Origin: an uncultured Pseudomonadales bacterium
Lineage (GTDB): Bacteria; Pseudomonadota; Gammaproteobacteria; Pseudomonadales; Cellvibrionaceae
Direction of reading: 5' to 3'
Length of the DNA: 64,000 nt
Assembly (NCBI GenBank): GCA_947489425.1
Contig: CANLDL010000003.1
Span: forward strand, 62,001 to 126,000
Part shown: piece by piece, positions 47,586-56,599 of the stretch
How the letters are laid out: the number at the start of each line of letters is the position of its first letter
Numbering within the stretch: position 1 is the stretch's first letter
Notes under the pieces: model-generated
Told to the model about the DNA's origin: nothing
Database searches by the model: none
What the model saw: the letters and a program-made list of their open reading frames with translations, nothing else
Translations under genes and position numbers: made by a program

Positions 47586-48005
47586 ATGAAAAACATTAGC
47601 ATATCGATCGAACAAGAAGTCGCTTTTCCTGATGTGGATAGCTATCGGATTGTATGGCACGGCAATTATATTAAATATTTTGAAATTGCACGCTGCAAAT
47701 TATTAGAAAAGATAAATTACACCTATAACGACATGGAAAAATCTGGGTATTTCTTCCCCATCATTGATGTCAAAGTTAAATATATTAGGCCTTTATTATT
47801 CGGGCAAAAATTTATCATCACTGCAACCTTAAAGGAGTGGGAAAATAAACTAACAATTAATTACACCATCACTGACAAAGCCACTAATGAAAAATTAACC
47901 AAAGGCTATACCTCGCAAATAGCTATAGCGATGCCTAGCCACATAACGCAATATGAATCACCCAAGATTCTTATTGATAAAATAGAAAAGGCGATGCAAA
48001 ACTAA
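47586..48005 (+). CDS. Hotdog-fold thioesterase (4HB-CoA/YbgC-type)
   Basis: A 139-residue thioesterase with the family start AFPDVDSYRIVWHGNYIKYFEIAR (catalytic Asp in the PDVDSY segment). In aryl polyene clusters this likely edits or releases acyl groups. Its stop overlaps the LolA-like start by one base. Confidence 0.86.
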   Translation: MKNISISIEQEVAFPDVDSYRIVWHGNYIKYFEIARCKLLEKINYTYNDMEKSGYFFPIIDVKVKYIRPLLFGQKFIITATLKEWENKLTINYTITDKATNEKLTKGYTSQIAIAMPSHITQYESPKILIDKIEKAMQN

Positions 48006-48745
48006 TGTGGCAATTATGCTCATCAATTACCAGCAGAGTATTAGTCATTTTATTACTATCATCAATAAACACTAAGACTATTGCAGAAAACACACAAACC
48101 TCAGATAGAGACGACAACATCCGTGCTTTACTGCCTCAATCTTGTGTATTTTCGAGTAATTTTGAACAAGAGAAAAAATCACAAAAACGACCTTTCCCGC
48201 TAAAATCCTCCGGCAGCATATTTTTTCATTGTGAAAGAGGCTTAATCTGGGAAAATGAATCACCGTTTTTAGAAGAAACGATATTTACAAGTAAGAAAGC
48301 CAACTTTAGACTGGTACCTAACGAGCCAGTAGAGCAACTAGAAGGCCCAAAATACGATTATTTATCGTCACTATTATTGAGTATACTCAGCGCAGATATA
48401 GCTGCGATTGACGACAAGTTTACTCTACACCTTAAGAATAAAAATCAAATTACATTAACACCTAAAAATAAAACCATTAGCAAAAGACTGCTCTCAATAG
48501 ATATTGAAAAGAATAGCAATACTAAAAACGAATCTCTGAGCATTAGCATAAAGACCCAAAAAAACCAAACAACAAAAATATCTATCACCAACATAATCAA
48601 TTTAGGCCATGTAGAGCCAAGCAACCATACCAATTATCGATCTTGCCTATCCTCCACTGAGATAAAAGATAGCAGCAAGGAGTCATGCAACATACTGAGA
48701 AACCCAAAAAAATACATTAGGCTTGATATCAGCGATAAAAAATGA
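48005..48745 (+). CDS. LolA-like outer-membrane carrier
   Basis: A 246-residue secreted protein with an N-terminal signal (VLVILLLSSIN) and LolA-type start of the mature part (FSSNFEQEKKS, LKSSGSIFFHCERGLIWENESPF). In aryl polyene clusters LolA-like carriers probably move the product across the periplasm. The C-terminal half is Ser/Asn/Lys rich. Overlaps the MMPL gene by 4 bp. Confidence 0.78.
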   Translation: MWQLCSSITSRVLVILLLSSINTKTIAENTQTSDRDDNIRALLPQSCVFSSNFEQEKKSQKRPFPLKSSGSIFFHCERGLIWENESPFLEETIFTSKKANFRLVPNEPVEQLEGPKYDYLSSLLLSILSADIAAIDDKFTLHLKNKNQITLTPKNKTISKRLLSIDIEKNSNTKNESLSISIKTQKNQTTKISITNIINLGHVEPSNHTNYRSCLSSTEIKDSSKESCNILRNPKKYIRLDISDKK

Positions 48746-51123
48746 CTCTATCAGTAACAACCATCTGCCGTTTTTCTCTCATCGCTATAATAGCTTTTGT
48801 TATTTTTGCTGTAATAAGCAGTCTCAGCAATAATGGATTACAGTTCAGCAGCTCATTAACTGACTTATCACCAAGCATCACAAAAAAGCCATTAACCCAA
48901 AAAGCCATCGCTGACTTATCAGATGATGTACAACGTCGGTTTTTTCTCGTAGTAACAACACCTAGCGACAAAGGCTTAGAGCTAGCAACCAATCATTTAA
49001 AAACCGAACTGAGAAAAAATAGCCATATACTTATCGATAATACAGAAACTATTGAGTCGTTGATATTAACACTGAAGCCTTACCGCTTTAAGTTATTAGC
49101 ACCCAAGCAACGTATAGAGCTTACTGAGCTACCTACCAGCAAGATTATTGAAAACACTCAGCGCCGCCTTCATAGAATAGAAAGTACACTCGAACTATCT
49201 AGTTTTGAAGAAGATCCAGTCAACACCTTTGGAGACTACATTAGCTACTTGTTAAAAAAAAATCTTGCCGAAAAACCATCTGCCAGCACTCAATCAGACC
49301 AGGCCTTTGAGATTATTTCTGTTTATATCAAATATAGCTTATCTATAGAAGAACAATCGCAATTAGCTAGTACTATTGAACAACTATCCAATACTTTATC
49401 GTCGAAATACAAAGCTAGCATTATTAAAAGCGGGGTTTTCTTTTTCGCTGAAGATGCCGCAAAAAAATCTGAGGCTGACATCAAGTTGATTTCTATTGCC
49501 TCTAGTCTATTAATAATAGCTTTATTACTATTTGTCTTTCGCTCATTTTTTATTTTGATTCTACCCTTATTATCTATCACTATTGGGATTGCATTCGCCA
49601 CCGCTATCAATATCTATTACTATGGGCATATTCATATCCTTACCATTGTATTTGGGTCGAGTCTTATTGGAATAATCATTGACTACTCTATACATTATTT
49701 CTATCACTTAAGCGGTAATAAATCTCTTAAAACTAGAAACTCATATTCCTCTAAGCCCCCTCCTGCTCTTTATAGGGCGTTATTTTTTAGCCTGATAACA
49801 TCAATCATTGGTTATAGCGCTCTTAGCTTTTCTAATCTTGATATCTTAAAAAAGATAGCCCTATTCTCTTGTTGTGGAATATTTGCTTCCTGGGTGAGTG
49901 TGATTACATTAGGCAGTTTTATCAGAGCAGAGCAGATAAAGACGTATGACTTACTTTTTATATCCATCAATAGAAAGATTAATCACTTAGTAAATTTAAT
50001 ATCTGCTAAGATTTCTTTCAAGTCATGGGGTATCACATTTTTATGTTTCGCTGTATTACTCACCATAAGCGCCCCCAAAACTAATGATGACCCAAGACTA
50101 TTTTTCGAACCTTCACCCGATTTGTTTGAACAAGAAAAACAGGCCTCTCAGTTCAATCAAAACTTTGAGCCTGGTCAATATCTGATTATCACTGCTAAAA
50201 GCCTCTCTGAATTACATTCAATACATGATGATTTTTTAGCTGAGCTCACAGAACAAAGAATCGTCGGTAACGATCAATTATTTAGTCCGATAGAGGTTTT
50301 CCCAAGCCCTAGCGAACAAAAGAACAACTATCAACTACAACATAGAATTTATGCAGCCGAAGGGATTGTCGAAAAGCTTTTTGAAAGTTTAGGGTTACCT
50401 AGCAATAACGCTAGCGTATTATTAGAGGATTATCTGTCTGCAGAAAATAAAGAGATATCTCCCTCGTTGCTATTTAATACGCAAGACAACCTACCTCCAT
50501 TGTGGGCAGTAGACTCTAGCAACAACTACGCTGGCTTTATACTAATAAGAAAAGGGAGTAATCTACAACAGATAAAAGAGGTTAGCCTTAGCAATAAAAA
50601 CATCCAATACATAGACACTTTATCTTTATCTAAAGCTGCACTTAAAAGTCAACGAATTTCAGCATCTCAACTACTTATTTTAGCTTATGGCTTAATTACC
50701 ATGCTGCTTTTAATTATTTATCGCAGCTATCGACACCTTTCTTTGTTACTAATCCCTGCATCTGCAACACTACTCACTATCGCACTGTTTACACTACTCA
50801 ATATTCCATTGACTTTATTTCACTCAATGGCGTTTTTCTTGGTACTTGGCCTAGGTATGGATTATGGTATTTTTATTAAAGAAATGGCTAATGAACAAGA
50901 AACAACTAACAACACGACATTAAACGCTATTTTATTTTCTACAATAACGACGCTATGTTCCTTCGGCTTATTAGCGCTAAGCGCTGTGCCTATTGCTCAA
51001 TCTTTTGGTTTAACCTTATTAATTGGCAATACAATTAACTTTTTTAGCGCGTTGTTATTTAGCAGTATCTTTAGTGCAAGACGCAATAAATCACTCAACT
51101 CATCTATGGGTAAGGAACAATAA
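48742..51123 (+). CDS. MMPL/RND family exporter of the aryl polyene cluster
   Basis: A 793-residue RND-type transporter with two repeats, each with a single helix, a periplasmic loop and a five-helix bundle. The first bundle spans about 250-400 (SSLLIIALLLFVFRSFFILILP, FGSSLIGIIIDYSIHYFYH) and the second about 645-790 (LLIIYRSYRHLSLLLIP, LGLGMDYGIFIKEM). The conserved DYS and DYG pairs are in the helices that carry proton relay residues. It probably exports the aryl polyene precursor. The stop overlaps the ketoreductase ATG. Confidence 0.88.
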   Translation: MTLSVTTICRFSLIAIIAFVIFAVISSLSNNGLQFSSSLTDLSPSITKKPLTQKAIADLSDDVQRRFFLVVTTPSDKGLELATNHLKTELRKNSHILIDNTETIESLILTLKPYRFKLLAPKQRIELTELPTSKIIENTQRRLHRIESTLELSSFEEDPVNTFGDYISYLLKKNLAEKPSASTQSDQAFEIISVYIKYSLSIEEQSQLASTIEQLSNTLSSKYKASIIKSGVFFFAEDAAKKSEADIKLISIASSLLIIALLLFVFRSFFILILPLLSITIGIAFATAINIYYYGHIHILTIVFGSSLIGIIIDYSIHYFYHLSGNKSLKTRNSYSSKPPPALYRALFFSLITSIIGYSALSFSNLDILKKIALFSCCGIFASWVSVITLGSFIRAEQIKTYDLLFISINRKINHLVNLISAKISFKSWGITFLCFAVLLTISAPKTNDDPRLFFEPSPDLFEQEKQASQFNQNFEPGQYLIITAKSLSELHSIHDDFLAELTEQRIVGNDQLFSPIEVFPSPSEQKNNYQLQHRIYAAEGIVEKLFESLGLPSNNASVLLEDYLSAENKEISPSLLFNTQDNLPPLWAVDSSNNYAGFILIRKGSNLQQIKEVSLSNKNIQYIDTLSLSKAALKSQRISASQLLILAYGLITMLLLIIYRSYRHLSLLLIPASATLLTIALFTLLNIPLTLFHSMAFFLVLGLGMDYGIFIKEMANEQETTNNTTLNAILFSTITTLCSFGLLALSAVPIAQSFGLTLLIGNTINFFSALLFSSIFSARRNKSLNSSMGKEQ

Positions 51124-51854
51124 TGCAAGATTTAAAACGAATACTGGTAACCGGTGCAAGTGGTGGTATTGGTCGCAGCATTGCCTTGGAGCTCGCCAAA
51201 CAAAATTACTCGATAGCAGTGCATTATCGCTCTAATGAAGAAATAGCACAGCAAGTTGCTGACGAAATCATCAGTAACGGCGGCCAGGCAAATTTACTAC
51301 GCTTCGATGTAAGTGATAGAGAAGAGGTAAAAGCGCAGCTATTGGCTGATATTGAAGAAAACGGTGCCTATTATGGCGCTATCTGCAATGCTGGAATCAC
51401 TAGAGACAATGCCTTTCCCGCGATGGATGGGCAAGATTGGGACAACGTCATACATACTAATCTCGATAGTTTTTACAATGTATTAAACCCAATCATTATG
51501 CCGATGATTAAATTACGAAAAGGCGGGCGAATAGTCACTATCTCCTCAATAGCAGGAATAACTGGCAACCGTGGGCAAGTTAATTATAGCGCAGCAAAAG
51601 CGGGCATTATTGGTGCAACTAAATCTCTTGCTATCGAGCTTGCCAAGAGGAAGATAACCGTTAACTGTATTGCACCAGGCATTATTGAGACAGATATGAT
51701 AGAAGGCGCATTTGCCGAAGAAGCCAAAAAGATGATACCACTACGCACCTTTGGCCAAACAGAAGACATAGCTGCAACTGCTGCATTTTTAGTGTCGGAC
51801 GGAGCGAGGTACATTACCAAACAAGTGATTAGTGTTAACGGTGGCATGTACTAG
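51123..51854 (+). CDS. 3-ketoacyl-ACP reductase (ApeQ/FabG-like)
   Basis: A 243-residue SDR ketoreductase. TGASGGIGRS (NADPH loop), NAGITRDN, the catalytic Ser in TISSIAG and the Tyr-Lys pair in NYSAAKAG are intact. It reduces beta-keto intermediates of the polyene chain. Last gene of the rightward block; a strong terminator follows. Confidence 0.9.
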   Translation: MQDLKRILVTGASGGIGRSIALELAKQNYSIAVHYRSNEEIAQQVADEIISNGGQANLLRFDVSDREEVKAQLLADIEENGAYYGAICNAGITRDNAFPAMDGQDWDNVIHTNLDSFYNVLNPIIMPMIKLRKGGRIVTISSIAGITGNRGQVNYSAAKAGIIGATKSLAIELAKRKITVNCIAPGIIETDMIEGAFAEEAKKMIPLRTFGQTEDIAATAAFLVSDGARYITKQVISVNGGMY

Positions 51855-51882
51855 TTAAAGTTTGACTAGCTCAATTAATTTT

Positions 51883-51929
51883 TTAAAGAAGTTGTTAAAT
51901 AAAGTAGCTTGCTTAAACAACTTTTTTAA
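51883..51929. terminator. Bidirectional terminator between convergent blocks
   Basis: TTAAAGAAGTTGTT and AACAACTTTTTTAA form a 13-14 bp stem, with T runs usable from both directions. Confidence 0.6.
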
Positions 51930-51937
51930 ATAGATTT

Positions 51938-53182
51938 TTAGACAAACTTTTTGAATAACAGGGACGTATTCACACCACCAAAAGCAAAATTATTACTCAT
52001 AATAATATCGGTTTTAATATCACGACAGTCACCTCTTATATAATCGAGATTACCGCAACGAGAATCGATATTATCTAGATTAATTGTGGGGGCAAACCAG
52101 CCTTCGTTCATCATCATGATACTCGCCCATGCCTCAAAGGCACCACATGCACCTAAGGTATGACCTGTATAGCTTTTTAGCGTACTTATCGGAATACCAG
52201 CACCTAACACCTCCTCGGTTGCCTTAGACTCCGCAATATCACCGTGTTCGGTCGCAGTACCATGAGCAGACACATAACCAATATCACTAGGCCTAACTTG
52301 CGCGTCGGCTAAGCACAACTCCATCACCTTCTCTTGTGTTGCTTGGCGTGGACGCACAAGATGAGAACCATCAGTATTGGTTCCAAAACCTATTACCTCG
52401 GCCAAAATATCAGCTCCACGCTCAACAGCATGATCATAGGATTCAAGAATTAACGTACAAGCACCCTCACCTAATACCAATCCATCACGCTGATCGTCAA
52501 AAGGGCGCGGGCTCAGTTCAGGCGTATCATTACAGCAACTGGCAGCAAAAATAGTATCAAAAACTGCCGCTTGGGTAGGACATAACTCTTCGGCACCACC
52601 GGCAATCATTACTGCTTGCTGGCCAGATCGGATCGTCTCATAAGCATAGCCAATACCTTGGCTTCCAGCCGTACAAGCGCTTGAGGTTGTTACCATGCGC
52701 CCCTGAGTACCAAAATACACACTGATATTAATAGCTGCAGTATGACTCATCATACGTAGGTAGGTTGTACTATTCATTTTACTCGTCGACTGCTCTCCAA
52801 GAAGATGGAAAAATTCCATCGCGGCAGCACTGCTGCCCGTAGCAGATCCATAAGAGACACCCACATCACCAGAGCTTAGCACTTCATGCTTAAATAAGCC
52901 TGCTTGTTTAAGCGCATCCTCTGTCGCCAGCACTGACATCTGGGCAACTCGCCCCATACTTCTTTTCTTTTTCTTTGTATAATTATCGGGCAGTGTAAAA
53001 TTTTTAACGGGAGCCGCTAAGCGTGTTTTCATATCGGTATACTGTTGCCAGTCATCCATAAAACACACTGCACTACTTTTAGCTTGTAACGATTGTTTTA
53101 CAGCAAGCCAATCATTACCCAAGGAGGAAACAACTCCACCACCGGTGATCACGACTCGTTGTGGCTGATATCCCATATTCAA
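51938..53182 (-). CDS. Beta-ketoacyl-ACP synthase (ApeR/FabF-like)
   Basis: A 414-residue ketosynthase. The active Cys170 is in TSSACTAGSQ, the two His are in SAHGTATEHGD and KSYTGHTLGACG. The N-terminal VVITGGGVVSSLG and C-terminal NNFAFGGVNTSLLF are normal. It catalyses condensation with malonyl-ACP, either priming or elongation. It follows the ApeP-like dehydratase gene on the minus strand, 75 bp away. Confidence 0.9.
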   Translation of the reverse strand: MNMGYQPQRVVITGGGVVSSLGNDWLAVKQSLQAKSSAVCFMDDWQQYTDMKTRLAAPVKNFTLPDNYTKKKKRSMGRVAQMSVLATEDALKQAGLFKHEVLSSGDVGVSYGSATGSSAAAMEFFHLLGEQSTSKMNSTTYLRMMSHTAAINISVYFGTQGRMVTTSSACTAGSQGIGYAYETIRSGQQAVMIAGGAEELCPTQAAVFDTIFAASCCNDTPELSPRPFDDQRDGLVLGEGACTLILESYDHAVERGADILAEVIGFGTNTDGSHLVRPRQATQEKVMELCLADAQVRPSDIGYVSAHGTATEHGDIAESKATEEVLGAGIPISTLKSYTGHTLGACGAFEAWASIMMMNEGWFAPTINLDNIDSRCGNLDYIRGDCRDIKTDIIMSNNFAFGGVNTSLLFKKFV

Positions 53183-53257
53183 TAATCTCTTATATTTATT
53201 TTGCTAAGCTTAAATCCTAGACGAATCTAGAGCTGAGTAGCATAAATTATCACAGCT

Positions 53258-53749
53258 CTATACATCATCAAATTGCCGATACACTGATAAGCTAGCACTA
53301 GCTAATAGTCGATCATCATTTTCATAAAAAATGTCACAATCAAAGGTTGCCAAGCTATCACCCACTACTGCTTTTTCTTTACAACTTACATATAGGGTGT
53401 TGTTTGGTAAAAAATACTCAACCTCGGTGCTATAGCGTCGAGTACCTAACAAAAAACCCAAATGAGGCTTAACTAAATTATTTTCCAATTGATAACCCGC
53501 GATCAATGCTGCTGTTTGCCCCATATGCTCTAAACCAATCCAAGCGGGTACTCCGCGCCCCTCTTGGTAAAAAGAGGCCTTTTTATCAATATAAACCAGT
53601 GCACTTGCTGAGCTTTGGTTAACATCAACGAGCTTATTAATAAGCAACATCGGGGCACGATGAGGTAAAAGTGTAAACAAACGCTCATCATATCTTTCAC
53701 GTTCAACATTCTCATTATTAAGGGAGGTGTTCTGATTTTTTTCGGTCAT
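53258..53749 (-). CDS. 3-hydroxyacyl-ACP dehydratase (ApeP-like)
   Basis: A 163-residue hotdog dehydratase. LPHRAPMLLINKLVDV and VPAWIGLEHMGQTAALIAGYQ are the ApeP-type segments; the catalytic Glu/His lie there. It removes water from hydroxyacyl-ACP intermediates. Its start overlaps the acyltransferase stop by 4 bp. Confidence 0.86.
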   Translation of the reverse strand: MTEKNQNTSLNNENVERERYDERLFTLLPHRAPMLLINKLVDVNQSSASALVYIDKKASFYQEGRGVPAWIGLEHMGQTAALIAGYQLENNLVKPHLGFLLGTRRYSTEVEYFLPNNTLYVSCKEKAVVGDSLATFDCDIFYENDDRLLASASLSVYRQFDDV

Positions 53750-54747
53750 ACTTTTTCCCCTTTACTAGCGATGATTGATGCAGAAGATGTCTCATCTGCC
53801 CAAAAATCATAAAAATTAAACCACTGGTAGGGTGCATTTAAGCAGTGGTTCTCTATCGCAGAGATAAATTGTTGGGCATAGCTCTGTATAACCACACTCC
53901 TATTTTTTCTGGTAAAGCTTAGGTTTTCGGAAAACTTTACAACATCAAAGTAGACTTTTTTATCGTGATATTTTGGATGACGATAACCAAACATTAACTT
54001 TACCGGGCAAGCCAATGCCTTAGCTAACAAATAAGGGCCTATAGGTAGCTTAGCTTTCTTATCCATAAACACCACATCAACGGTATGCTCAACACCAGCC
54101 AAAGGAATCCGATCCCCTGCTATAAACACCCATTCACCTACATCAATTTTTTGCTTTAATAATAAAATAGTAGCCACATCAAACTCATCAACCTGAAATA
54201 CATTGACACGTGAATCTGGGTTGATTGTTTGCATAACACCCACAAAATTCGCTGAATGCTTATCGTAAACAAGTATATTAATAACTTTATCTTTATAGCG
54301 TTGCATAAATCCCCGGCAATATTCTAAATTCCCAAAATGAGAACCTATAATTAACTGCCCGCGCTTATCCGCCATTAACTCATCAATTAGTGAGGTATCA
54401 CTAATAACAAAATTTTCTTCTTGTATATCGCTAGACCATGCCAAGCCTTTATCTAAAATAGCCTCCGCAAAGTACTTAAAGTGAATAACGCTATTAAATA
54501 TATTCGGCTTTTTATTTAATACTTCTGGGTTTTTACTCCAATGAAGCTGCAAATACTGCTGGGACGCCCTTCGGGATTTTTTGTTAAAAATAACAAAATA
54601 TAAAGCCACAGGATAGATAACTAAGGAATAAACTCTCCTACCAAATACTCGATTAAGAAAAAAGAGAAAACGTAAACCAGAGTAGGTACCAGCTTCTTTT
54701 AAAGATGCCCAGTGATCTTCGGTAGCTTTATCGGGAGCCATAGACAT
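53746..54747 (-). CDS. LpxL/HtrB-type acyltransferase of the aryl polyene cluster
   Basis: A 333-residue lysophospholipid-type acyltransferase. The HX4E motif is in IIGSHFGNLEYCRGF; the second motif FIAGDRIPLAG and KLPIGPYLLAKALACPV follow. A membrane segment near 35-55 (YSLVIYPVALYFVIF) suggests inner-membrane attachment. In aryl polyene clusters it probably acylates the glycan-lipid anchor. Confidence 0.86.
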   Translation of the reverse strand: MSMAPDKATEDHWASLKEAGTYSGLRFLFFLNRVFGRRVYSLVIYPVALYFVIFNKKSRRASQQYLQLHWSKNPEVLNKKPNIFNSVIHFKYFAEAILDKGLAWSSDIQEENFVISDTSLIDELMADKRGQLIIGSHFGNLEYCRGFMQRYKDKVINILVYDKHSANFVGVMQTINPDSRVNVFQVDEFDVATILLLKQKIDVGEWVFIAGDRIPLAGVEHTVDVVFMDKKAKLPIGPYLLAKALACPVKLMFGYRHPKYHDKKVYFDVVKFSENLSFTRKNRSVVIQSYAQQFISAIENHCLNAPYQWFNFYDFWADETSSASIIASKGEKV

Positions 54748-54751
54748 AAGC

Positions 54752-55513
54752 TTATCTAAACACCCTTTTAATTTTTTTTACAATGAAAAAAGGCGAGCGC
54801 ACTAGCATGCCCAAAATCAATTTAACATGTAAGCTAATCAGTAAAAAATTATCTCTCGTGTAATTAAAATGAGAAACTGCACCTTCGGGGTAGATAACTT
54901 TTGTCGGCATAAAGTGTAATGGAATATCCAGCCATACCGCCTTCACTAACATCTCAGTATCAAAATCCATTCTTACGCCAATATGGTAAGCATCTAAAAT
55001 TTTCTCTACCTGATGTAATGGATAAACCCTATAACCACATAGGCTATCTTTTATTTGCAGCGATAAGGTCTCTAACGCCACCCAAAAATCAGTAACCCGG
55101 CGACCATATACTCGTACTTTAGGGGCATCAGCTTCAAAATAAGGCTTACCCGATACAATAGTATCTGGGTGTTCACGACTATAGTCGACAAAGCCAGCAA
55201 CATCGTTAAGATCATGCTGACCATCTGCATCAATTTGAATTGCATGAGTGTAACCCAATGTACGCGCGTAATAGGCACCTGTAAAAAAGGCAGCACCCTT
55301 ACCACGATTAGCTCCATGTTTTAATAAGTATACGCCTGGGGTGTCATTCGCACCTTTTATGCTGGCAACTAATTCTTCGACCTTATCGATACTCAGCTCA
55401 TTACTACCATCGTCGACAATAATACAAGCAATACCCAACTTAACTAAGCTAGGCAAAAACCCTGCAAAAGCATCATGGTGGTTAAAATGAGGGATAATAA
55501 AACAATAATTCAT
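54752..55513 (-). CDS. Family 2 glycosyltransferase
   Basis: A 253-residue inverting glycosyltransferase (GT2). FIIPHFNHHDAF, IIVDDGSNE, GANRGKGAAFFTGAYYA and the DXD-type DADGQHD are intact. It would add a sugar to the aryl polyene anchor. The start overlaps the dehydratase stop by 1 bp; the next gene begins 4 bp on. Confidence 0.88.
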   Translation of the reverse strand: MNYCFIIPHFNHHDAFAGFLPSLVKLGIACIIVDDGSNELSIDKVEELVASIKGANDTPGVYLLKHGANRGKGAAFFTGAYYARTLGYTHAIQIDADGQHDLNDVAGFVDYSREHPDTIVSGKPYFEADAPKVRVYGRRVTDFWVALETLSLQIKDSLCGYRVYPLHQVEKILDAYHIGVRMDFDTEMLVKAVWLDIPLHFMPTKVIYPEGAVSHFNYTRDNFLLISLHVKLILGMLVRSPFFIVKKIKRVFR

Positions 55514-55935
55514 TAGCGTTTAAACAATACTGTACCCGTTGAAAAAATTATCCCTTCACTTTTATAAGTAAAGCTCACGGTATTTTTAACCTCATTAATC
55601 AAAAGCGTTAATACGGTTCTATCATTAGGAAAAATCATTTTTTTAAACTTAACGTTACTCACAGAGCTAAAAGTGTTTGGCGTAGAAACAATACATTTTG
55701 CAAGCTCTACCGCCCAATGCACTTGAGCAACACCTGGCAATACGGCTTTATCAGGAAAGTGCCCTGTGAACCAATGCACATCTTCTGTTACATGCAACAA
55801 CAGGCTTAGCGTATTATCATTTTTCTCTACACTCACAAACTTAGGCCATTGCTTTTCTAGCTGTTCAAAGGTTTGATTGCTAAGTTCGCTAGTCATTTCT
55901 TGCGATAGCAATGCATTGAGTAGCTCGTTGTTCAT
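55513..55935 (-). CDS. 3-hydroxyacyl-ACP dehydratase (ApeI-like)
   Basis: A 140-residue hotdog dehydratase. The HWFTGHFPDKAVLPGVAQVHWAVE segment carries the catalytic His and matches ApeI-type enzymes. Together with the ApeP-like enzyme it would introduce the conjugated trans double bonds. Confidence 0.86.
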   Translation of the reverse strand: MNNELLNALLSQEMTSELSNQTFEQLEKQWPKFVSVEKNDNTLSLLLHVTEDVHWFTGHFPDKAVLPGVAQVHWAVELAKCIVSTPNTFSSVSNVKFKKMIFPNDRTVLTLLINEVKNTVSFTYKSEGIIFSTGTVLFKR

Positions 55936-56007
55936 AAGTATTTACCGTGATTTAAAATCTCTACTCGCACGAGAGTCTCACCTTATTAATCTAGTAAGCT
56001 GCTGCGA

Positions 56008-56583
56008 CTACTCAAACTCTGGAAAATGCTTTTTCCGGTACCATTGACGAAAAATCCATTCCCCCCCCATAAAACCCGCCATCAACACATAGGACAAAAA
56101 GCCATTGTAAAGCAGCCAAAACTCAAGAGACTGGCAACAAGCAGAGTATGCTGCAACACCTGCATTAATAGCCAGCAGCAGCACCCATAGCTTGGTCAGC
56201 GTTCTCATATAGGGCCTCGCACCCTCTGGATAAGGTTTACCCGAAAGCTTGGCAAACTTTTCTATTATTGGAATTTCATCTAATAACGATAGCGCAAACA
56301 TCATGGCAACATAAAGCGTCATTAACACCGGGTAATAACGCAATACTTGTCCACTATCAGAAAATCCAATAGATAAACAATAAGAGGCAATGCTAGCTAT
56401 CATAATAACTTTTAGCCATTTTTTACCCGCCGGCATAGTCACAATACGGATGACCAAAAGCACAAACAAAAGGATGGCAAAAAATAATGGACTAAAATAG
56501 TTAAGGCCAAAATAAATAATGAATGGAAATAAAATAAAAACAATACTTAAAAAAGCAGTGTAAATATTTTTCATAGTTTGCAT
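56008..56583 (-). CDS. Aryl polyene cluster membrane protein (COG4648-type)
   Basis: A 191-residue protein with about six hydrophobic segments, including FLSIVFILFPFIIYFGLNYF and YNGFLSYVLMAGFMGGEWIFRQWY. It matches the conserved membrane protein found in many aryl polyene clusters; function not defined. It is separated by about 70 bp from the dehydratase and 16 bp from the halogenase-like gene. Confidence 0.8.
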   Translation of the reverse strand: MQTMKNIYTAFLSIVFILFPFIIYFGLNYFSPLFFAILLFVLLVIRIVTMPAGKKWLKVIMIASIASYCLSIGFSDSGQVLRYYPVLMTLYVAMMFALSLLDEIPIIEKFAKLSGKPYPEGARPYMRTLTKLWVLLLAINAGVAAYSACCQSLEFWLLYNGFLSYVLMAGFMGGEWIFRQWYRKKHFPEFE

Positions 56584-56599
56584 AATTAAACCGAAATAG

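Noticed and set aside
48742..51123. Stand-alone multidrug exporter
   Set aside because: Gene order and 4-bp or shorter overlaps place it inside the aryl polyene block, so a pigment-export role is more likely.
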